64,000 nucleotides of DNA, from assembly GCF_001571065.1 (NCBI RefSeq), contig NZ_BCSW01000016.1, positions 1 to 64,000 of the forward strand, given 5' to 3'. Position 1 is the first letter of the stretch; each line of letters opens with the position of its first letter. The position numbers and the translations under genes are program-made. Below, in pieces: positions 1 through 9,350 of this stretch. Source of the DNA: Dietzia cinnamea NBRC 102147 (GTDB lineage Bacteria > Actinomycetota > Actinomycetes > Mycobacteriales > Mycobacteriaceae). The notes beneath the pieces were generated by a model. That model was not told where the DNA came from, searched no databases, and saw only the letters and a program-made list of their open reading frames with translations.

Positions 1-69
1 GTTTGCTTGGTCGCTTTCACACCTCACACGGAGGTCTTCCTCATGTCAGCCCGCCATGCCGACCGGTGA
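1..69 (+). CDS. possible 3' end of an upstream gene, or an 8-codon small ORF
   Basis: The frame is open from base 1 and stops with TGA at 67-69. It could be the tail of a gene that starts outside the window. Alternatively, an ATG at 43 gives the peptide MSARHADR, preceded by a ribosome-binding-like CGGAGGT at 29-35. The next gene converges from the minus strand only 23 bases later. Nothing identifies a function and the first 92 bases hold nothing else recognisable. Confidence 0.2.
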   Translation, partial: VCLVAFTPHTEVFLMSARHADR

Positions 70-92
70 CGCAACGTCCGTGGTCAGTACAA

Positions 93-905
93 CTAGCGCG
101 CCCGGAGAGCGGCGTCGCCGGCCGCGGCCACGGCGGACCGTCGCGCCGCGTCCTTGACCGCGATCAGGCGCCGGAGCACCGGTTCGCGCGCGGCCGGGTC
201 CGCGCCTACGTCCGGCTGGTCCAGGGCGACGGCGATAATGGCCTCGACCCGGTCGATCCGGTCGACGAGCTCCACCACCCGCGGGGGGAGCCCGGCGGGC
301 AACCGCGTCACGTGGCCGTGGATGTCGACCTGCGCTGTCGGTCCGGTCCGCAGCGCGGTCCGTTCGATGAGTTCGGCGGCGTCCATGACAGCGCGACCGA
401 GCTCGGCCAACGCCTCCGACGGGCCCGCCGGTTGGGGTGCCACCGGACAGTCGAGCACCCCGCGCGCCCGCCAGCGCAGCACGTCCGGATGGGGCTGGAC
501 ACCAGTCAGGCACACCGCCTCGCGTGAGGCGGGGTCGCGGATGAGCACGCCCCAGCCGGCGTCTGCCACGTCCGCCCGGACCGAAGGGATCGGGGGCAGG
601 CTGGACGAGTCACCGGGCGCGGCCGTGAGCAGGGACAGGACCTCGGGTGCCGGGTGCTCACGGCCGGCGCGCCGCAGCGTGGTGACCAGGTCCGGCAGCA
701 GGCCCGTGGGACCGCCGGCGGGGGAGAGCCCGTCCAGCATCCGCACCGGCTCGCCGACGATGTCGAGCAGATGGGACCCGGCGAGACCGGAGACATACCC
801 GGCCAGTTCGTCGAAGGGTTGATCCGCCCACGCGGTCCGGAGCAGGTGGAGGGGCAACGGCCACGCCGGGGACAGCACGGAGTCACGGGTGAGGGGTCGG
901 GACAT
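93..905 (-). CDS. hypothetical protein, 270 aa
   Basis: The protein family is not recognised. It is soluble, rich in Ala, Arg, Pro and Leu, with an N-terminal hydrophobic helix pattern (around WPLPLHLLRTAW) and a C-terminal helical part ending in alternating charged residues. The reading frame opens further upstream, but I place the start at the ATG at 905 because a TAAGAT hexamer lies 8 bases before it, the usual spacing of a leaderless transcript. It is divergent from the DUF3097 gene, with 67 bases between starts. Codon usage and GC match the neighbours, so it is very probably a real gene. Confidence 0.7.
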   Translation of the reverse strand: MSRPLTRDSVLSPAWPLPLHLLRTAWADQPFDELAGYVSGLAGSHLLDIVGEPVRMLDGLSPAGGPTGLLPDLVTTLRRAGREHPAPEVLSLLTAAPGDSSSLPPIPSVRADVADAGWGVLIRDPASREAVCLTGVQPHPDVLRWRARGVLDCPVAPQPAGPSEALAELGRAVMDAAELIERTALRTGPTAQVDIHGHVTRLPAGLPPRVVELVDRIDRVEAIIAVALDQPDVGADPAAREPVLRRLIAVKDAARRSAVAAAGDAALRAR

Positions 906-919
906 GACGATCGATCTTA
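906..919 (-). promoter_or_regulatory. probable leaderless promoter of the 93-905 gene
   Basis: On the minus strand TAAGAT (914-919) is followed by 8 bases and then the ATG at 905. This fits a -10 box with transcription beginning at or next to the start codon. No convincing -35 box is visible. Confidence 0.45.
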
Positions 920-958
920 CCGACGGTGCGCCGCCGGTACCGCCGGCACGACTGCGGC

Positions 959-972
959 TACGGTGTCTGGCC
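959..972 (+). promoter_or_regulatory. probable leaderless promoter of the DUF3097 gene
   Basis: TACGGT at 959-964 is followed by 8 bases and the ATG at 973. The mirror-image arrangement for the gene on the other strand lies 40 bases away, so the two genes share a short divergent control region. Confidence 0.4.
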
Positions 973-1794
973 ATGGCAGACATGTACGGCTCCGACATCC
1001 TGTCCGGGACGGCGCGGCGCCGCCGCCCGGAGGTCCCCGTCGTCGACGCCGAGCGGGACCTGGTGGTGGAGGACGCCGAGTCCGGGTTCTGCGGCGCGGT
1101 GGTGGGTTTCGACCGGAGTTACGACGGCGAGTTCGTCAAACTCGAGGACCGGCACGGTCGGGTCCGCCTCTTCGCGATGACGCCCTCGGCCTTCCTCATC
1201 GACGGCTCACCGGTGACCCTGCGCAAGCCGGTCCCGGCCGCCCGTCGCGGGCCCGCGGTCACGGCCTCCGGGTCGCGGAAGGTAGAAGGCCTGCGCGCCC
1301 GCACGGCCCGGGCGGGCCGCATCTGGGTGGAGGGCATCCACGACGCTGCTCTGGTCGAGAAGATCTGGGGCCACGACCTCCGGGTCGAGGGTGTCGTCGT
1401 GGAGCCGCTCCACGGCATCGATGACCTGGCCGCGCTGGTCGCCGAGTTCGGACCCACACCCTCGGCGCGCCTCGGAGTGCTCGTGGACCATCTGGTCGAG
1501 GGCAGCAAGGAGTCGAGGATCGTCGCCGGCCTGGGCGAGAACGTTCTTGTCACCGGCCACCCGTACGTCGACATCTGGCAGGCGGTGAAGCCGTCCGCGG
1601 TGGGCATCCGCGAGTGGCCGGTGGTGCCACGCGGCGAGGACTGGAAGACGGGCATCTGCCGGCGACTGGGCTGGGGCGAGCCCGCCGATGGATTCCGTCG
1701 GGTACTGGCGGCGGTAAGTTCCTACCGTGACGTCGAGCCGGCGCTGCTCGGCGCGGTGGAGCGGCTGGTCGATTTCGTCACGGAGCCGGCCTGA
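973..1794 (+). CDS. DUF3097 family protein
   Basis: A 273-residue conserved actinobacterial protein whose opening (MADMYGSDIL) and central part (RIWVEGIHDAALVEKIWG, then GIDDLAALVAEFGP and LGVLVDHLVEGSKESRI) match my memory of DUF3097. The segment VEGIHDA..VEKIWG resembles the Toprim-like pattern seen in such proteins, but the biochemical function is unknown. In-frame starts at 889 (GTG) and 904 (ATG) also exist; 973 is chosen because family members start with this motif and a -10 box is placed for it. The 3' end overlaps the convergent VTT gene by 17 bases. Confidence 0.85.
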   Translation: MADMYGSDILSGTARRRRPEVPVVDAERDLVVEDAESGFCGAVVGFDRSYDGEFVKLEDRHGRVRLFAMTPSAFLIDGSPVTLRKPVPAARRGPAVTASGSRKVEGLRARTARAGRIWVEGIHDAALVEKIWGHDLRVEGVVVEPLHGIDDLAALVAEFGPTPSARLGVLVDHLVEGSKESRIVAGLGENVLVTGHPYVDIWQAVKPSAVGIREWPVVPRGEDWKTGICRRLGWGEPADGFRRVLAAVSSYRDVEPALLGAVERLVDFVTEPA

Positions 1795-2413
1795 CCGGCA
1801 ACCGGGCGTCGAGCACCATCCCGGCGAGTCCGACGGCGGCGAACCCGACCGTGGCCCACAGTGCGGCCGCACCATCGCCGGACGTGAGCGAGTCGCCCAG
1901 CAGGACCGCGGCGACGGTTCCCGGGGCGCTACCGATCACCGTGGCCGCGATGAACTGCGGGTAGGGGATCGAGGTGAGGGCGGCGGCGTAGTTCACCACC
2001 GAGAACGGCGCGGCCGGCACCAGTCGCAGGCTCCCCACGGACAACCACCCGCGTCGACGGAGTCGGGCGTCCACGGCGGCCACGCGGGGGTGCGCCCGCA
2101 GCGCGGCCGTCCGTTCGTGACCGAGCCGCCGCACCGCGACGAACGCCAGTGCCGCCGCGACGCCGGTGGCGACCAGGGAACAGGGGATCGCCACGGCCGG
2201 GGTGAACAACACGGCCGCCGAATAGGTGAAGGTCGAACGCGGGATCGGCGCGACGGTGACGACGGCGTAGGCGGCGAAGAACGCCGCGGCGAACCACGGC
2301 CCGAACTGCGCGGCCCACTCGCGCAGTTGCTCGAGGCCCGGCGTCGGCACGAAGGTAGCGACCAGCACGACGAGCGCCACGGCCCCCACCCACGCGATCA
2401 CCCGTCCCCGCAC
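1778..2413 (-). CDS. TVP38/TMEM64 (VTT domain) membrane protein
   Basis: A 211-residue polytopic membrane protein. An N-terminal hydrophobic helix (residues about 5-22) is followed by the VTT/SNARE-associated domain: a re-entrant segment with VAPIPRSTFTYSAAVLF, a central helix, then RLVPAAPFSVVNYAAALTSI, which is the most diagnostic stretch. The family is related to DedA proteins, which are linked to lipid scrambling or membrane homeostasis; substrate not known here. The start codon is GTG. It converges on the DUF3097 gene with an overlap and is divergent from mutA. Confidence 0.85.
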   Translation of the reverse strand: MRGRVIAWVGAVALVVLVATFVPTPGLEQLREWAAQFGPWFAAAFFAAYAVVTVAPIPRSTFTYSAAVLFTPAVAIPCSLVATGVAAALAFVAVRRLGHERTAALRAHPRVAAVDARLRRRGWLSVGSLRLVPAAPFSVVNYAAALTSIPYPQFIAATVIGSAPGTVAAVLLGDSLTSGDGAAALWATVGFAAVGLAGMVLDARLPVRPAP

Positions 2414-2528
2414 GCGGGCGACTGTAGTCCACGCGTACCGGCCAACCCGTCCGGCGTGCGGGCGGACGCCTTCCCCCGCGTGCGGGCCAGCGGGTATTGC
2501 CGCGTTCCCTCTGCGAACAGGGCTCGGC

Positions 2529-2540
2529 TAGAGTCCGACA
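2529..2540 (+). promoter_or_regulatory. probable promoter of mutAB-meaB
   Basis: TAGAGT (2529-2534) lies 6 bases before a GTG at 2541. Transcription would start at about 2541, giving either a leaderless start there or a 36-base leader carrying ACGAGG before the in-frame GTG at 2577. A weak TTCCCT at 2505-2510 could serve as -35 (18-base spacer). Confidence 0.4.
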
Positions 2541-4415
2541 GTGACCCCCTTCACTCCACACGAGAACGAGGTACCGGTGACCAGTCCGACCACAGGTCCT
2601 GACCTTCACTCCTGGTACGCCTCTGTGGGAGCCGTCCTCGCGAAGGCCGCCCGCAAGGATCCCGCCGACATGCCGGTGGACGCGTGGCGCGCCCTCGTGG
2701 CCACCACCCGGGACGGCATCGAGATCAACCCGCTCTACACCCGGGTCGACGAGATCGCGGAACGCCCCGCACCGGGGCGGTTCCCGTTCGTCCGCGGCGG
2801 GGACCGGTCGGGCCTGCCCGACAGCGGCTGGCACGTCAGCGCCCGCGTGGAGGCGACGGGGGAGGCCTCCGAGGTCAACGACGAGGTCCTGGATCTGCTG
2901 GGCCAAGGGGTCTCGGCGCTCTGGCTGTCCGTGCCCGCCGCCGACCTCGCGAGGGTCCTCAAGGACGTCTACCTCGATCTGGCCCCGGTCACCTTCGACT
3001 CGGGAGCCGGCCTCGAGGAGGTCGCCGGCGCGTTCCTGGACCTGCTCGACCAGCGCCGTTCGGCCGGCGACGGGGTCGCCGACCGTGCCGCGGTCATCGC
3101 CGACCTGGGCGCCGCGCCGGTCACCGCCGCTTACGCCGGTACCGACTCGATCGGGCTCGAGGCCGCGGTCGCACTCGCCGCCCGGATGTCCGAGCGCGAG
3201 GAGACCATCCGGACCTTCGTCGCCGACGGAACGGTCTTCCACGACAAGGGTGCCGGCGACGCCCAGGAGCTGGCCTACGCGGTGGCCGCCGGGCTCGAGT
3301 ACGTGCGCGCGCTCGTCTCGGCGGGCGTGCCCGCCGCGGCCGCGCTGCGCCAGATCTCGTTCCGGTTGTCCGCGACCGACGACCAGTTCACGTCGATCGC
3401 CAAGTTCCGCGCCGGCCGCCTCATGTGGGCCCGCGTCGCCGAACTGCTGGACGCCCCCGAGTCGGGCGGCGCACCGCAGCACGCCGTGACCTCCGCCGCC
3501 ATGATGTCGCGCCGCGACCCGTGGGTGAACATGCTGCGCACGACGCTCGCCGCGTTCGGCGCCGGCGTCGGCGGCGCCACCTCCGTGACGGTCCTGCCCT
3601 TCGACGCCTCCGTGCCCGGCGGGCTCGAGAGCACCTCCCGCTCGTTCGCCGAGCGCATGGCCCGCAACACCCAGCTCCTGCTCCTCGAGGAGGCCCACCT
3701 CGGCCACGTCGTGGACCCCGCGGGCGGCTCCTGGTACGTCGAGTCGCTCACCGACTCCCTCGCGGACGCCGCGTGGTCGGCCCTCCAGACCGTGGAGGCC
3801 GAGGGCGGCCTGGTCGCGGCGATCGAGTCGGGGACCGTGCGGGCGGCCATCGCCCGGGTCCGCGAGGCCCGCGACAACGACATCGCGCGCCGCGCGGCGC
3901 CCATCACTGGCGTGTCCGAGTTCCCTAACCTGGCCGAGCCGCCGCTCGACGCCTCCCGCCGTGGCGGCGACGACTACCGGTACGGCCGCGCGTTCGAGGA
4001 TCTGCGTGACCGCTCCGACGCGCACCTGGAGGCGACCGGATCCCGGCCGACCGTCCTCCTGGCGGGCCTGGGCCCGCAGGCCGAGACGACGCCGCGCGTG
4101 ACGTTCGTGGCCAACCTGCTCGCCGCCGGCGGCATCGAGGCGCGCAACCCGGGTGTCACCGAGGCCGGCCAGTACGCCACCGCCCGCGAGGGTGAGGACA
4201 TCGCCGTGCTCTGCGGCGCCGACAAGCGCTACGCCACCGAGGGGGAGGCCGCCGTGCGCGCACTCCGCGACGCGGGCGTGTCGACCGTCTACCTCGCCGG
4301 GGCCGAGAAGGGCTTCCCGGTGGGCGCCACCGACCGCCCGGACGGCTACCTGGCGCTCGGCATCGACGCCGTCGCCGCCCTGACCACCCTCCTCGACCAG
4401 CTGGGAGTGAAGTGA
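2541..4415 (+). CDS. mutA: methylmalonyl-CoA mutase small subunit (MutA)
   Basis: Non-catalytic subunit of the heterodimeric adenosylcobalamin enzyme that interconverts (R)-methylmalonyl-CoA and succinyl-CoA (propionate, odd-chain and branched-chain catabolism). It carries the TIM-barrel domain ([11 protein letters not shown], then [25 protein letters not shown] near residues 370-400) and a degenerate C-terminal cobalamin-type domain from about residue 500 that lacks DxHxxG, as usual for small subunits. Length 624 aa from GTG 2541, or 612 from GTG 2577; the second has a better ribosome-binding site. It ends one base before mutB starts, so the two are co-translated. Confidence 0.93.
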   Translation: MTPFTPHENEVPVTSPTTGPDLHSWYASVGAVLAKAARKDPADMPVDAWRALVATTRDGIEINPLYTRVDEIAERPAPGRFPFVRGGDRSGLPDSGWHVSARVEATGEASEVNDEVLDLLGQGVSALWLSVPAADLARVLKDVYLDLAPVTFDSGAGLEEVAGAFLDLLDQRRSAGDGVADRAAVIADLGAAPVTAAYAGTDSIGLEAAVALAARMSEREETIRTFVADGTVFHDKGAGDAQELAYAVAAGLEYVRALVSAGVPAAAALRQISFRLSATDDQFTSIAKFRAGRLMWARVAELLDAPESGGAPQHAVTSAAMMSRRDPWVNMLRTTLAAFGAGVGGATSVTVLPFDASVPGGLESTSRSFAERMARNTQLLLLEEAHLGHVVDPAGGSWYVESLTDSLADAAWSALQTVEAEGGLVAAIESGTVRAAIARVREARDNDIARRAAPITGVSEFPNLAEPPLDASRRGGDDYRYGRAFEDLRDRSDAHLEATGSRPTVLLAGLGPQAETTPRVTFVANLLAAGGIEARNPGVTEAGQYATAREGEDIAVLCGADKRYATEGEAAVRALRDAGVSTVYLAGAEKGFPVGATDRPDGYLALGIDAVAALTTLLDQLGVK

Positions 4416-4416
4416 T

Positions 4417-6690
4417 ATGACGACCTTCCCCGATTTCAGCACCGCCTCCCTCCGCGACACCGACGGCCCCGACGCCCGGGCCGCCTCCGTGGCGGTCGAG
4501 GACGGCATCGCCTCCGACGCGCACTGGGAGACGCCCGAGGGTATCGACGTCAAGCGCGTCTACACCAAGGCCGACCGTGACGCCGTCGAGGCCGGCACCG
4601 CCCCGACCGGCGACGGCGAGAAGATCACCCCCTTCCCGTTGGACACCGTGCCCGGTGCGGCTCCGTTCCTCCGCGGGCCGTACCCGTCGATGTACGTGAA
4701 CCAGCCGTGGACCATCCGCCAGTACGCCGGCTTCTCCACCGCTGCCGAGTCCAACGCCTTCTACCGCCGCAACCTCGCCGCCGGGCAGAAGGGCCTGTCC
4801 GTGGCGTTCGACCTCGCCACCCACCGCGGTTACGACTCCGACCACCCGCGCGTGGCCGGTGACGTGGGCATGGCCGGCGTGGCGATCGACTCCATCCTCG
4901 ATATGCGGGAGCTGTTCGACGGCATCGACCTCTCGTCGGTGTCGGTGTCGATGACCATGAACGGTGCGGTCCTCCCGATCCTGGCGTTCTACGTGGTCGC
5001 GGCCGAGGAGCAGGGGGTGACGCCGGAGCAGCTCGCTGGGACCATCCAGAACGACATCCTCAAGGAGTTCATGGTCCGCAACACCTACATCTACCCGCCC
5101 AAGCCGTCCATGCGGATCATCTCGGACATCTTCGCCTACACCTCCCAGAAGATGCCGCGCTTCAACTCCATCTCGATCTCCGGGTACCACATCCAGGAGG
5201 CGGGGGCGACGGCCGATCTCGAGTTGGCGTACACGCTGGCCGACGGTGTCGAGTACCTACGTGCCGGCCTGGACGCGGGCCTGGACATCGACAAGTTCGC
5301 ACCGCGGTTGTCGTTCTTCTGGGCGATCGGCATGAACTTCTCCATGGAGATCGCCAAGCTGCGCGCCGGACGTCTGCTGTGGAGTGAGCTCGTCGAGAAG
5401 TTCGGTCCGAAGAACCCCAAGTCCAAGTCGCTGCGGACCCACTCTCAGACCTCGGGCTGGTCGCTGACGGCCCAGGACGTGTTCAACAACGTCGCCCGCA
5501 CCTGCATCGAGGCCATGGCATCCACGCAGGGCCACACGCAGTCGCTGCACACCAACGCTCTCGACGAGGCGCTCGCGCTGCCGACCGACTTCTCGGCGCG
5601 AATCGCCCGCAACACCCAGCTGCTGCTGCAGCAGGAGTCGGGCACCACCCGCCCGATCGACCCGTGGGCAGGTTCGTACTACATCGAGTGGCTCACGGCG
5701 CAGCTCGCCGACAAGGCCCGGCTCCACCTGCTGGAGATCGAGGAGGCCGGCGGCATGGCGCAGGCCATCGGCGAGGGCATCCCCAAGCTGCGCATCGAGG
5801 AGGCCGCGGCCCGCACGCAGGCGCGCATCGACTCCGGCCGCCAGCCGGTCATCGGCGTGAACAAGTACGTCGTCACCGAGGACCAGGAGATCGAGGTCCT
5901 CAAGGTCGACAACTCGCGCGTGCGCTCCGAGCAGCTCGCCAAGCTGGAGAAGCTGCGGGCCGAGCGCGACGAGGACGCCTGCCAGGCCGCCCTCGCCCGA
6001 CTGACGGAGGCCGCCTCCGGTGGCCCCAGCAGCGACCTGGAGAACAACCTCCTCGCGCTGGCCATCGACGCCGCCCGGGCCCACGCCAGCATCGGTGAGA
6101 TCTCCGACGCGCTGGAGAAGGTCTACGGTCGTCACAAGGCCGAGATCAAGACCCTGTCCGGTGTGTACCGGCAGGAGGTCACCAAGGAGGGCGCCGTGGA
6201 CAACGTCACCCGGGCCATGCGGATGGCCGATGCGTTCGCCGAGCAGGACGGGCGCCGCCCGCGGATCCTGCTGGCCAAGATGGGCCAGGACGGTCACGAC
6301 CGCGGCCAGAAGGTCGTCGGTACCGCGTTCGCCGACCTCGGCTTCGACGTGGACATGGGTCCGCTGTTCCAGACGCCGGAGGAGGTGGCCCAGCAGGCCG
6401 CCGACGCCGACGTCCACGTGGTGGGCGTGTCCTCGCTCGCGGCCGGGCACCTCACGCTCGTGCCGGCGCTGCGTTCGGCTCTGGCCGAGGTGGGCCGCGA
6501 GGACATCATGGTCACCGTCGGCGGCGTGATCCCTCCCGGCGACTTCCAGGAGCTCTACGACGCCGGTGCCGCCGCGATCTACCCGCCCGGCACGGTCATC
6601 GCCGAGGCCGCGATCGGGCTGCTCGACACCCTCGCCGGCGAGCTCGGCTACGACCTGTCGTCGGCGGCCACCGACGCCACGGAGGCCTGA
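4417..6690 (+). CDS. mutB: methylmalonyl-CoA mutase large (catalytic) subunit (MutB)
   Basis: A 757-residue catalytic subunit. The N-terminal TIM barrel binds CoA (RGPYPSMY, then [13 protein letters not shown], near residues 85-115). The C-terminal B12-binding domain carries the cobalt-ligand motif in [15 protein letters not shown] at about residues 622-636. Length and domain order match the family. It works with MutA, and the downstream meaB product loads and protects the cofactor. The start ATG is one base after the mutA stop. MetH later in the window also uses B12, so B12 supply matters to this organism. Confidence 0.97.
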   Translation: MTTFPDFSTASLRDTDGPDARAASVAVEDGIASDAHWETPEGIDVKRVYTKADRDAVEAGTAPTGDGEKITPFPLDTVPGAAPFLRGPYPSMYVNQPWTIRQYAGFSTAAESNAFYRRNLAAGQKGLSVAFDLATHRGYDSDHPRVAGDVGMAGVAIDSILDMRELFDGIDLSSVSVSMTMNGAVLPILAFYVVAAEEQGVTPEQLAGTIQNDILKEFMVRNTYIYPPKPSMRIISDIFAYTSQKMPRFNSISISGYHIQEAGATADLELAYTLADGVEYLRAGLDAGLDIDKFAPRLSFFWAIGMNFSMEIAKLRAGRLLWSELVEKFGPKNPKSKSLRTHSQTSGWSLTAQDVFNNVARTCIEAMASTQGHTQSLHTNALDEALALPTDFSARIARNTQLLLQQESGTTRPIDPWAGSYYIEWLTAQLADKARLHLLEIEEAGGMAQAIGEGIPKLRIEEAAARTQARIDSGRQPVIGVNKYVVTEDQEIEVLKVDNSRVRSEQLAKLEKLRAERDEDACQAALARLTEAASGGPSSDLENNLLALAIDAARAHASIGEISDALEKVYGRHKAEIKTLSGVYRQEVTKEGAVDNVTRAMRMADAFAEQDGRRPRILLAKMGQDGHDRGQKVVGTAFADLGFDVDMGPLFQTPEEVAQQAADADVHVVGVSSLAAGHLTLVPALRSALAEVGREDIMVTVGGVIPPGDFQELYDAGAAAIYPPGTVIAEAAIGLLDTLAGELGYDLSSAATDATEA

Positions 6691-6696
6691 TCGGAC

Positions 6697-7800
6697 GTGA
6701 CACGGCTCGGCTCGGGACCTGATCCGGCGGGTTCGGGGAACCCCCTGGGCGCCATGTCCACCACGGCGGGCACCGGCGCCCCGCGGGGTCCGGTGCCCAG
6801 GTCGACCGGGCCGCGCCCCCGCCGCGAGATCGACGTCGACGCGCTGCTCGAGGGAGTGCTGGAGGACCGGCGGCCCGTGCTGGCCCGCGCGATCACCCTG
6901 CTCGAGTCCACCAATCCGGCCCACCGGGAGAAGGCCCAGCAGCTGCTCCTCGGCGCCCTGCCGCACGCCGGCGGGGCGTTGCGGATCGGCATCACCGGGG
7001 TGCCGGGAGTCGGCAAGTCGACGTTCATCGAGTCCCTCGGCCTCTATCTGGTGGAGCAGGGCCACAAGGTGGCGGTCCTCGCCGTCGACCCCTCCTCCAC
7101 GCGTACCGGTGGCTCGATCCTCGGCGACAAGACCCGCATGGCCACTCTCTCCACCGAGCCGCGGGCCTACATCCGGCCCTCGCCGACCTCCGGCACGCTC
7201 GGCGGCGTCGCGAAGGCGACGCGGGAGACGATGGTCCTGCTCGAAGCCGCCGGTTTCGACGTCATCCTCGTCGAGACCGTCGGCGTGGGCCAGTCCGAGG
7301 TGACCGTGGCCGGCATGGTCGACTGCTTCACCTTCCTCACTCTCGCGCGGACGGGTGATCAGCTGCAGGGCATCAAGAAGGGCGTCCTCGAGCTCGCGGA
7401 CGTGGTGGCCGTGAACAAGGCCGACGGGCCGCACGTGAAGGACGCCCAGCGGGCCGCCCGCGAGCTGGGGGCCGCGCTGCGCCTGGTCAGGCCGGCCGAT
7501 GCGGTGTGGAAGGTGCCCGTCCTGACGATGTCCGGCCTCGAGGGCGAGGGCCTCGACGGCTTCTGGGACGCGGTCCGCAAGCACCAGCAGACGATGGCCG
7601 AGATCGGCGAGGTCGAGGCGCGTCGCGCCCGCCAGCAGGTCGACTGGACCTGGTCGATGGTGCACGAGACGCTCATGGCACGCCTGGCCGCGGATCCCGA
7701 CGTCAAGAGGGTGGCGCCCGAGGTCGAGCAGCAGGTCCGCGACGGCACGCTCACGGCGGCACTGGCCGCACAGGCGATCATCGACGCCTTCGATTCCTGA
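6697..7800 (+). CDS. meaB: MeaB/ArgK-type GTPase, methylmalonyl-CoA mutase chaperone
   Basis: A G3E-family GTPase that gates cofactor delivery to, and protects, methylmalonyl-CoA mutase. Visible motifs are the Walker A GVPGVGKST (about residues 101-109), the switch region ETVGVGQSE, and the guanine-specificity motif NKAD at about 239. A C-terminal helix supports dimerisation. The first 55 residues from GTG 6697 are Gly/Pro-rich and an ATG at 6754 is an alternative start. The gene is six bases after mutB, so mutA-mutB-meaB form one operon. The 3' end is 12 bases from the convergent acyltransferase. Confidence 0.95.
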   Translation: MTRLGSGPDPAGSGNPLGAMSTTAGTGAPRGPVPRSTGPRPRREIDVDALLEGVLEDRRPVLARAITLLESTNPAHREKAQQLLLGALPHAGGALRIGITGVPGVGKSTFIESLGLYLVEQGHKVAVLAVDPSSTRTGGSILGDKTRMATLSTEPRAYIRPSPTSGTLGGVAKATRETMVLLEAAGFDVILVETVGVGQSEVTVAGMVDCFTFLTLARTGDQLQGIKKGVLELADVVAVNKADGPHVKDAQRAARELGAALRLVRPADAVWKVPVLTMSGLEGEGLDGFWDAVRKHQQTMAEIGEVEARRARQQVDWTWSMVHETLMARLAADPDVKRVAPEVEQQVRDGTLTAALAAQAIIDAFDS

Positions 7801-7812
7801 GCGCTCCCGCAC

Positions 7813-9180
7813 CTAGCGGCGTTCGATGATCCTGCGCGCGGGCTCCTCCAGGAAACGGTGACTCGCGGCACCGGCCGCCAGTGAACCCGCAACCGTGACC
7901 GGCCAGATGACCGCCATGCGCGGCGCCCACAGCGGAGTGCGGGTGAGGGGGAACGCGGCGTGCAGCACGAGTTGGTGCCACAGGAAGATCCCGTACGACC
8001 AGGTACCGACCTTCTGCAGCGGAGCCGATTCCAGCACGGGGAACCGTGTGCCCTCCGGCGCCAGGACGACAGGGGCCAGGACGAGGAACGCCATCGTGCC
8101 CGCCAGCCCGGTGCGGGCGGCGAACTCGAGCGGCCCCGGATGGACGAAGCCCTCGGAGAACCACGCCGGCACGGTGGTGACGACCAGCGCCGCCCCACCG
8201 GCGATCCACCAGCCCCAGCGCGCGAGTCGATCGCGGCAGGCCCGGACGAGCGTGCCCTCGGGCGCGGTGACGATCTCGGCCAGCAGCATCCCGGCGGCGA
8301 ACCACGCGGTGAACGACGGCGGGAGGATCTGCACGTTGACATCGGTCGGCAGGAGGCCGAGCGCGTGCCACGGGATCACGGGGAATACCAGACCGGACGC
8401 GCCGAACGCGGCGATGGCCGGGATCCTCCACTTCGCGGCGTCGCCGCGCAGGCCCCTCAGCGCGGTCCACAGCAGCGGGAACGCGAGGTAGTACGCCATC
8501 TCCACCGCGAGCGACCATGCATGGGTGAGGCCGGCGACGAGGAAGTTCGACGTGTAGATCTGCGTGAGGGTCAGGTTGGCGATCCACGAGGCGGGCCCGT
8601 TGACGTGGTTCTGCTTGAGCAGCAGCATCGCGGCGGCGACCAGCACGGCGTAGGCCGGCATGATCCGCACGAGCCGCGAGCGCAGGTACTCGCGTGTGGG
8701 CCTCGCCGTTCCCGGCCTGTCCCGGCGGGCGTGATCGGCGTGCGCACGCCACAACAGGAAACCGGACTTGGCGAAAAAGACCGCGACGGCCAGGTCGAGA
8801 CGGCCGAACAGTCTCTTGATCGGCGTGCCGGTGGACGACCGCGTGACGAACGCGACGTGCGTGGTGAGCACGCCGACGGCAGCGAGACCGCGAATTCCCT
8901 CGAGGGCCGGGACGAAGCCCTTGGCGCCAGCCGGAGGGCGTATCGCGCCGCCCGGGCCCGGGGTCCGCGGGGTGCGTCCCGCACGCGCAGAGCCGGACCC
9001 CGCGGCCGCGACCGGTGTCGTGGTGTCGGCCGGGTGGACGGAACCAGGGGTCGCGGCGCCCGGACCCGCCATCGTGAACACCGGCCGGCCCGCCCGACGA
9101 CGCGCGGCCGCCCACACCGCGGCGCGAGCGGCCACCGCTCCGCCCGCGGCGACGATCAGGGCGGCAGCGACAGACCTCAT
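7813..9180 (-). CDS. acyltransferase 3 (OafA/YrhL-type) membrane protein
   Basis: A 455-residue integral membrane O-acyltransferase. An N-terminal hydrophobic helix (RSVAAALIVAAGGAVAARA) is followed by a long Pro/Gly/Thr linker, then the family core beginning FVPALEGIRGLAAVGVLTTHVAF, whose Arg and His are the conserved residues, and about ten further membrane segments. The C terminus ends in basic residues (FLEEPARRIIERR), typical of the family. The frame is open to 9327, but ATG 9180 has a GGGAGAG ribosome-binding site and starts the signal-like helix. The acceptor (sugar, glycolipid or peptidoglycan) cannot be told from sequence. Confidence 0.88.
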   Translation of the reverse strand: MRSVAAALIVAAGGAVAARAAVWAAARRRAGRPVFTMAGPGAATPGSVHPADTTTPVAAAGSGSARAGRTPRTPGPGGAIRPPAGAKGFVPALEGIRGLAAVGVLTTHVAFVTRSSTGTPIKRLFGRLDLAVAVFFAKSGFLLWRAHADHARRDRPGTARPTREYLRSRLVRIMPAYAVLVAAAMLLLKQNHVNGPASWIANLTLTQIYTSNFLVAGLTHAWSLAVEMAYYLAFPLLWTALRGLRGDAAKWRIPAIAAFGASGLVFPVIPWHALGLLPTDVNVQILPPSFTAWFAAGMLLAEIVTAPEGTLVRACRDRLARWGWWIAGGAALVVTTVPAWFSEGFVHPGPLEFAARTGLAGTMAFLVLAPVVLAPEGTRFPVLESAPLQKVGTWSYGIFLWHQLVLHAAFPLTRTPLWAPRMAVIWPVTVAGSLAAGAASHRFLEEPARRIIERR

Positions 9181-9350
9181 GGACTCTCCCAAAGCGGTGA
9201 CAGGGGACGACGATACGTGTCCGGGCCCTACGGGGCCGTCGGACATCCGGTGGAGCCTAGCACCGGTTCTAGTCCCATCAGCCGCGTACGCGGGGGCCGC
9301 CCACCGTTTTCCGTAGGGTGGCTTCACCGGACGCCCGCGAGAGGACAGCC

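Noticed and set aside
3-527. 174-codon plus-strand frame at the left edge
   Set aside because: It is antisense to the 93-905 gene and has no start signal or domain.
1929-4553. 874-codon open frame on the minus strand opposite mutA
   Set aside because: It runs antisense to a clear MutA, has no recognisable domain, and is rich in Gly/Arg/Ala/Val, the usual shadow frame of high-GC codon usage.
5257-7812. 851-codon minus-strand frame opposite mutB and meaB
   Set aside because: Antisense shadow of two well-supported genes with no domain of its own.
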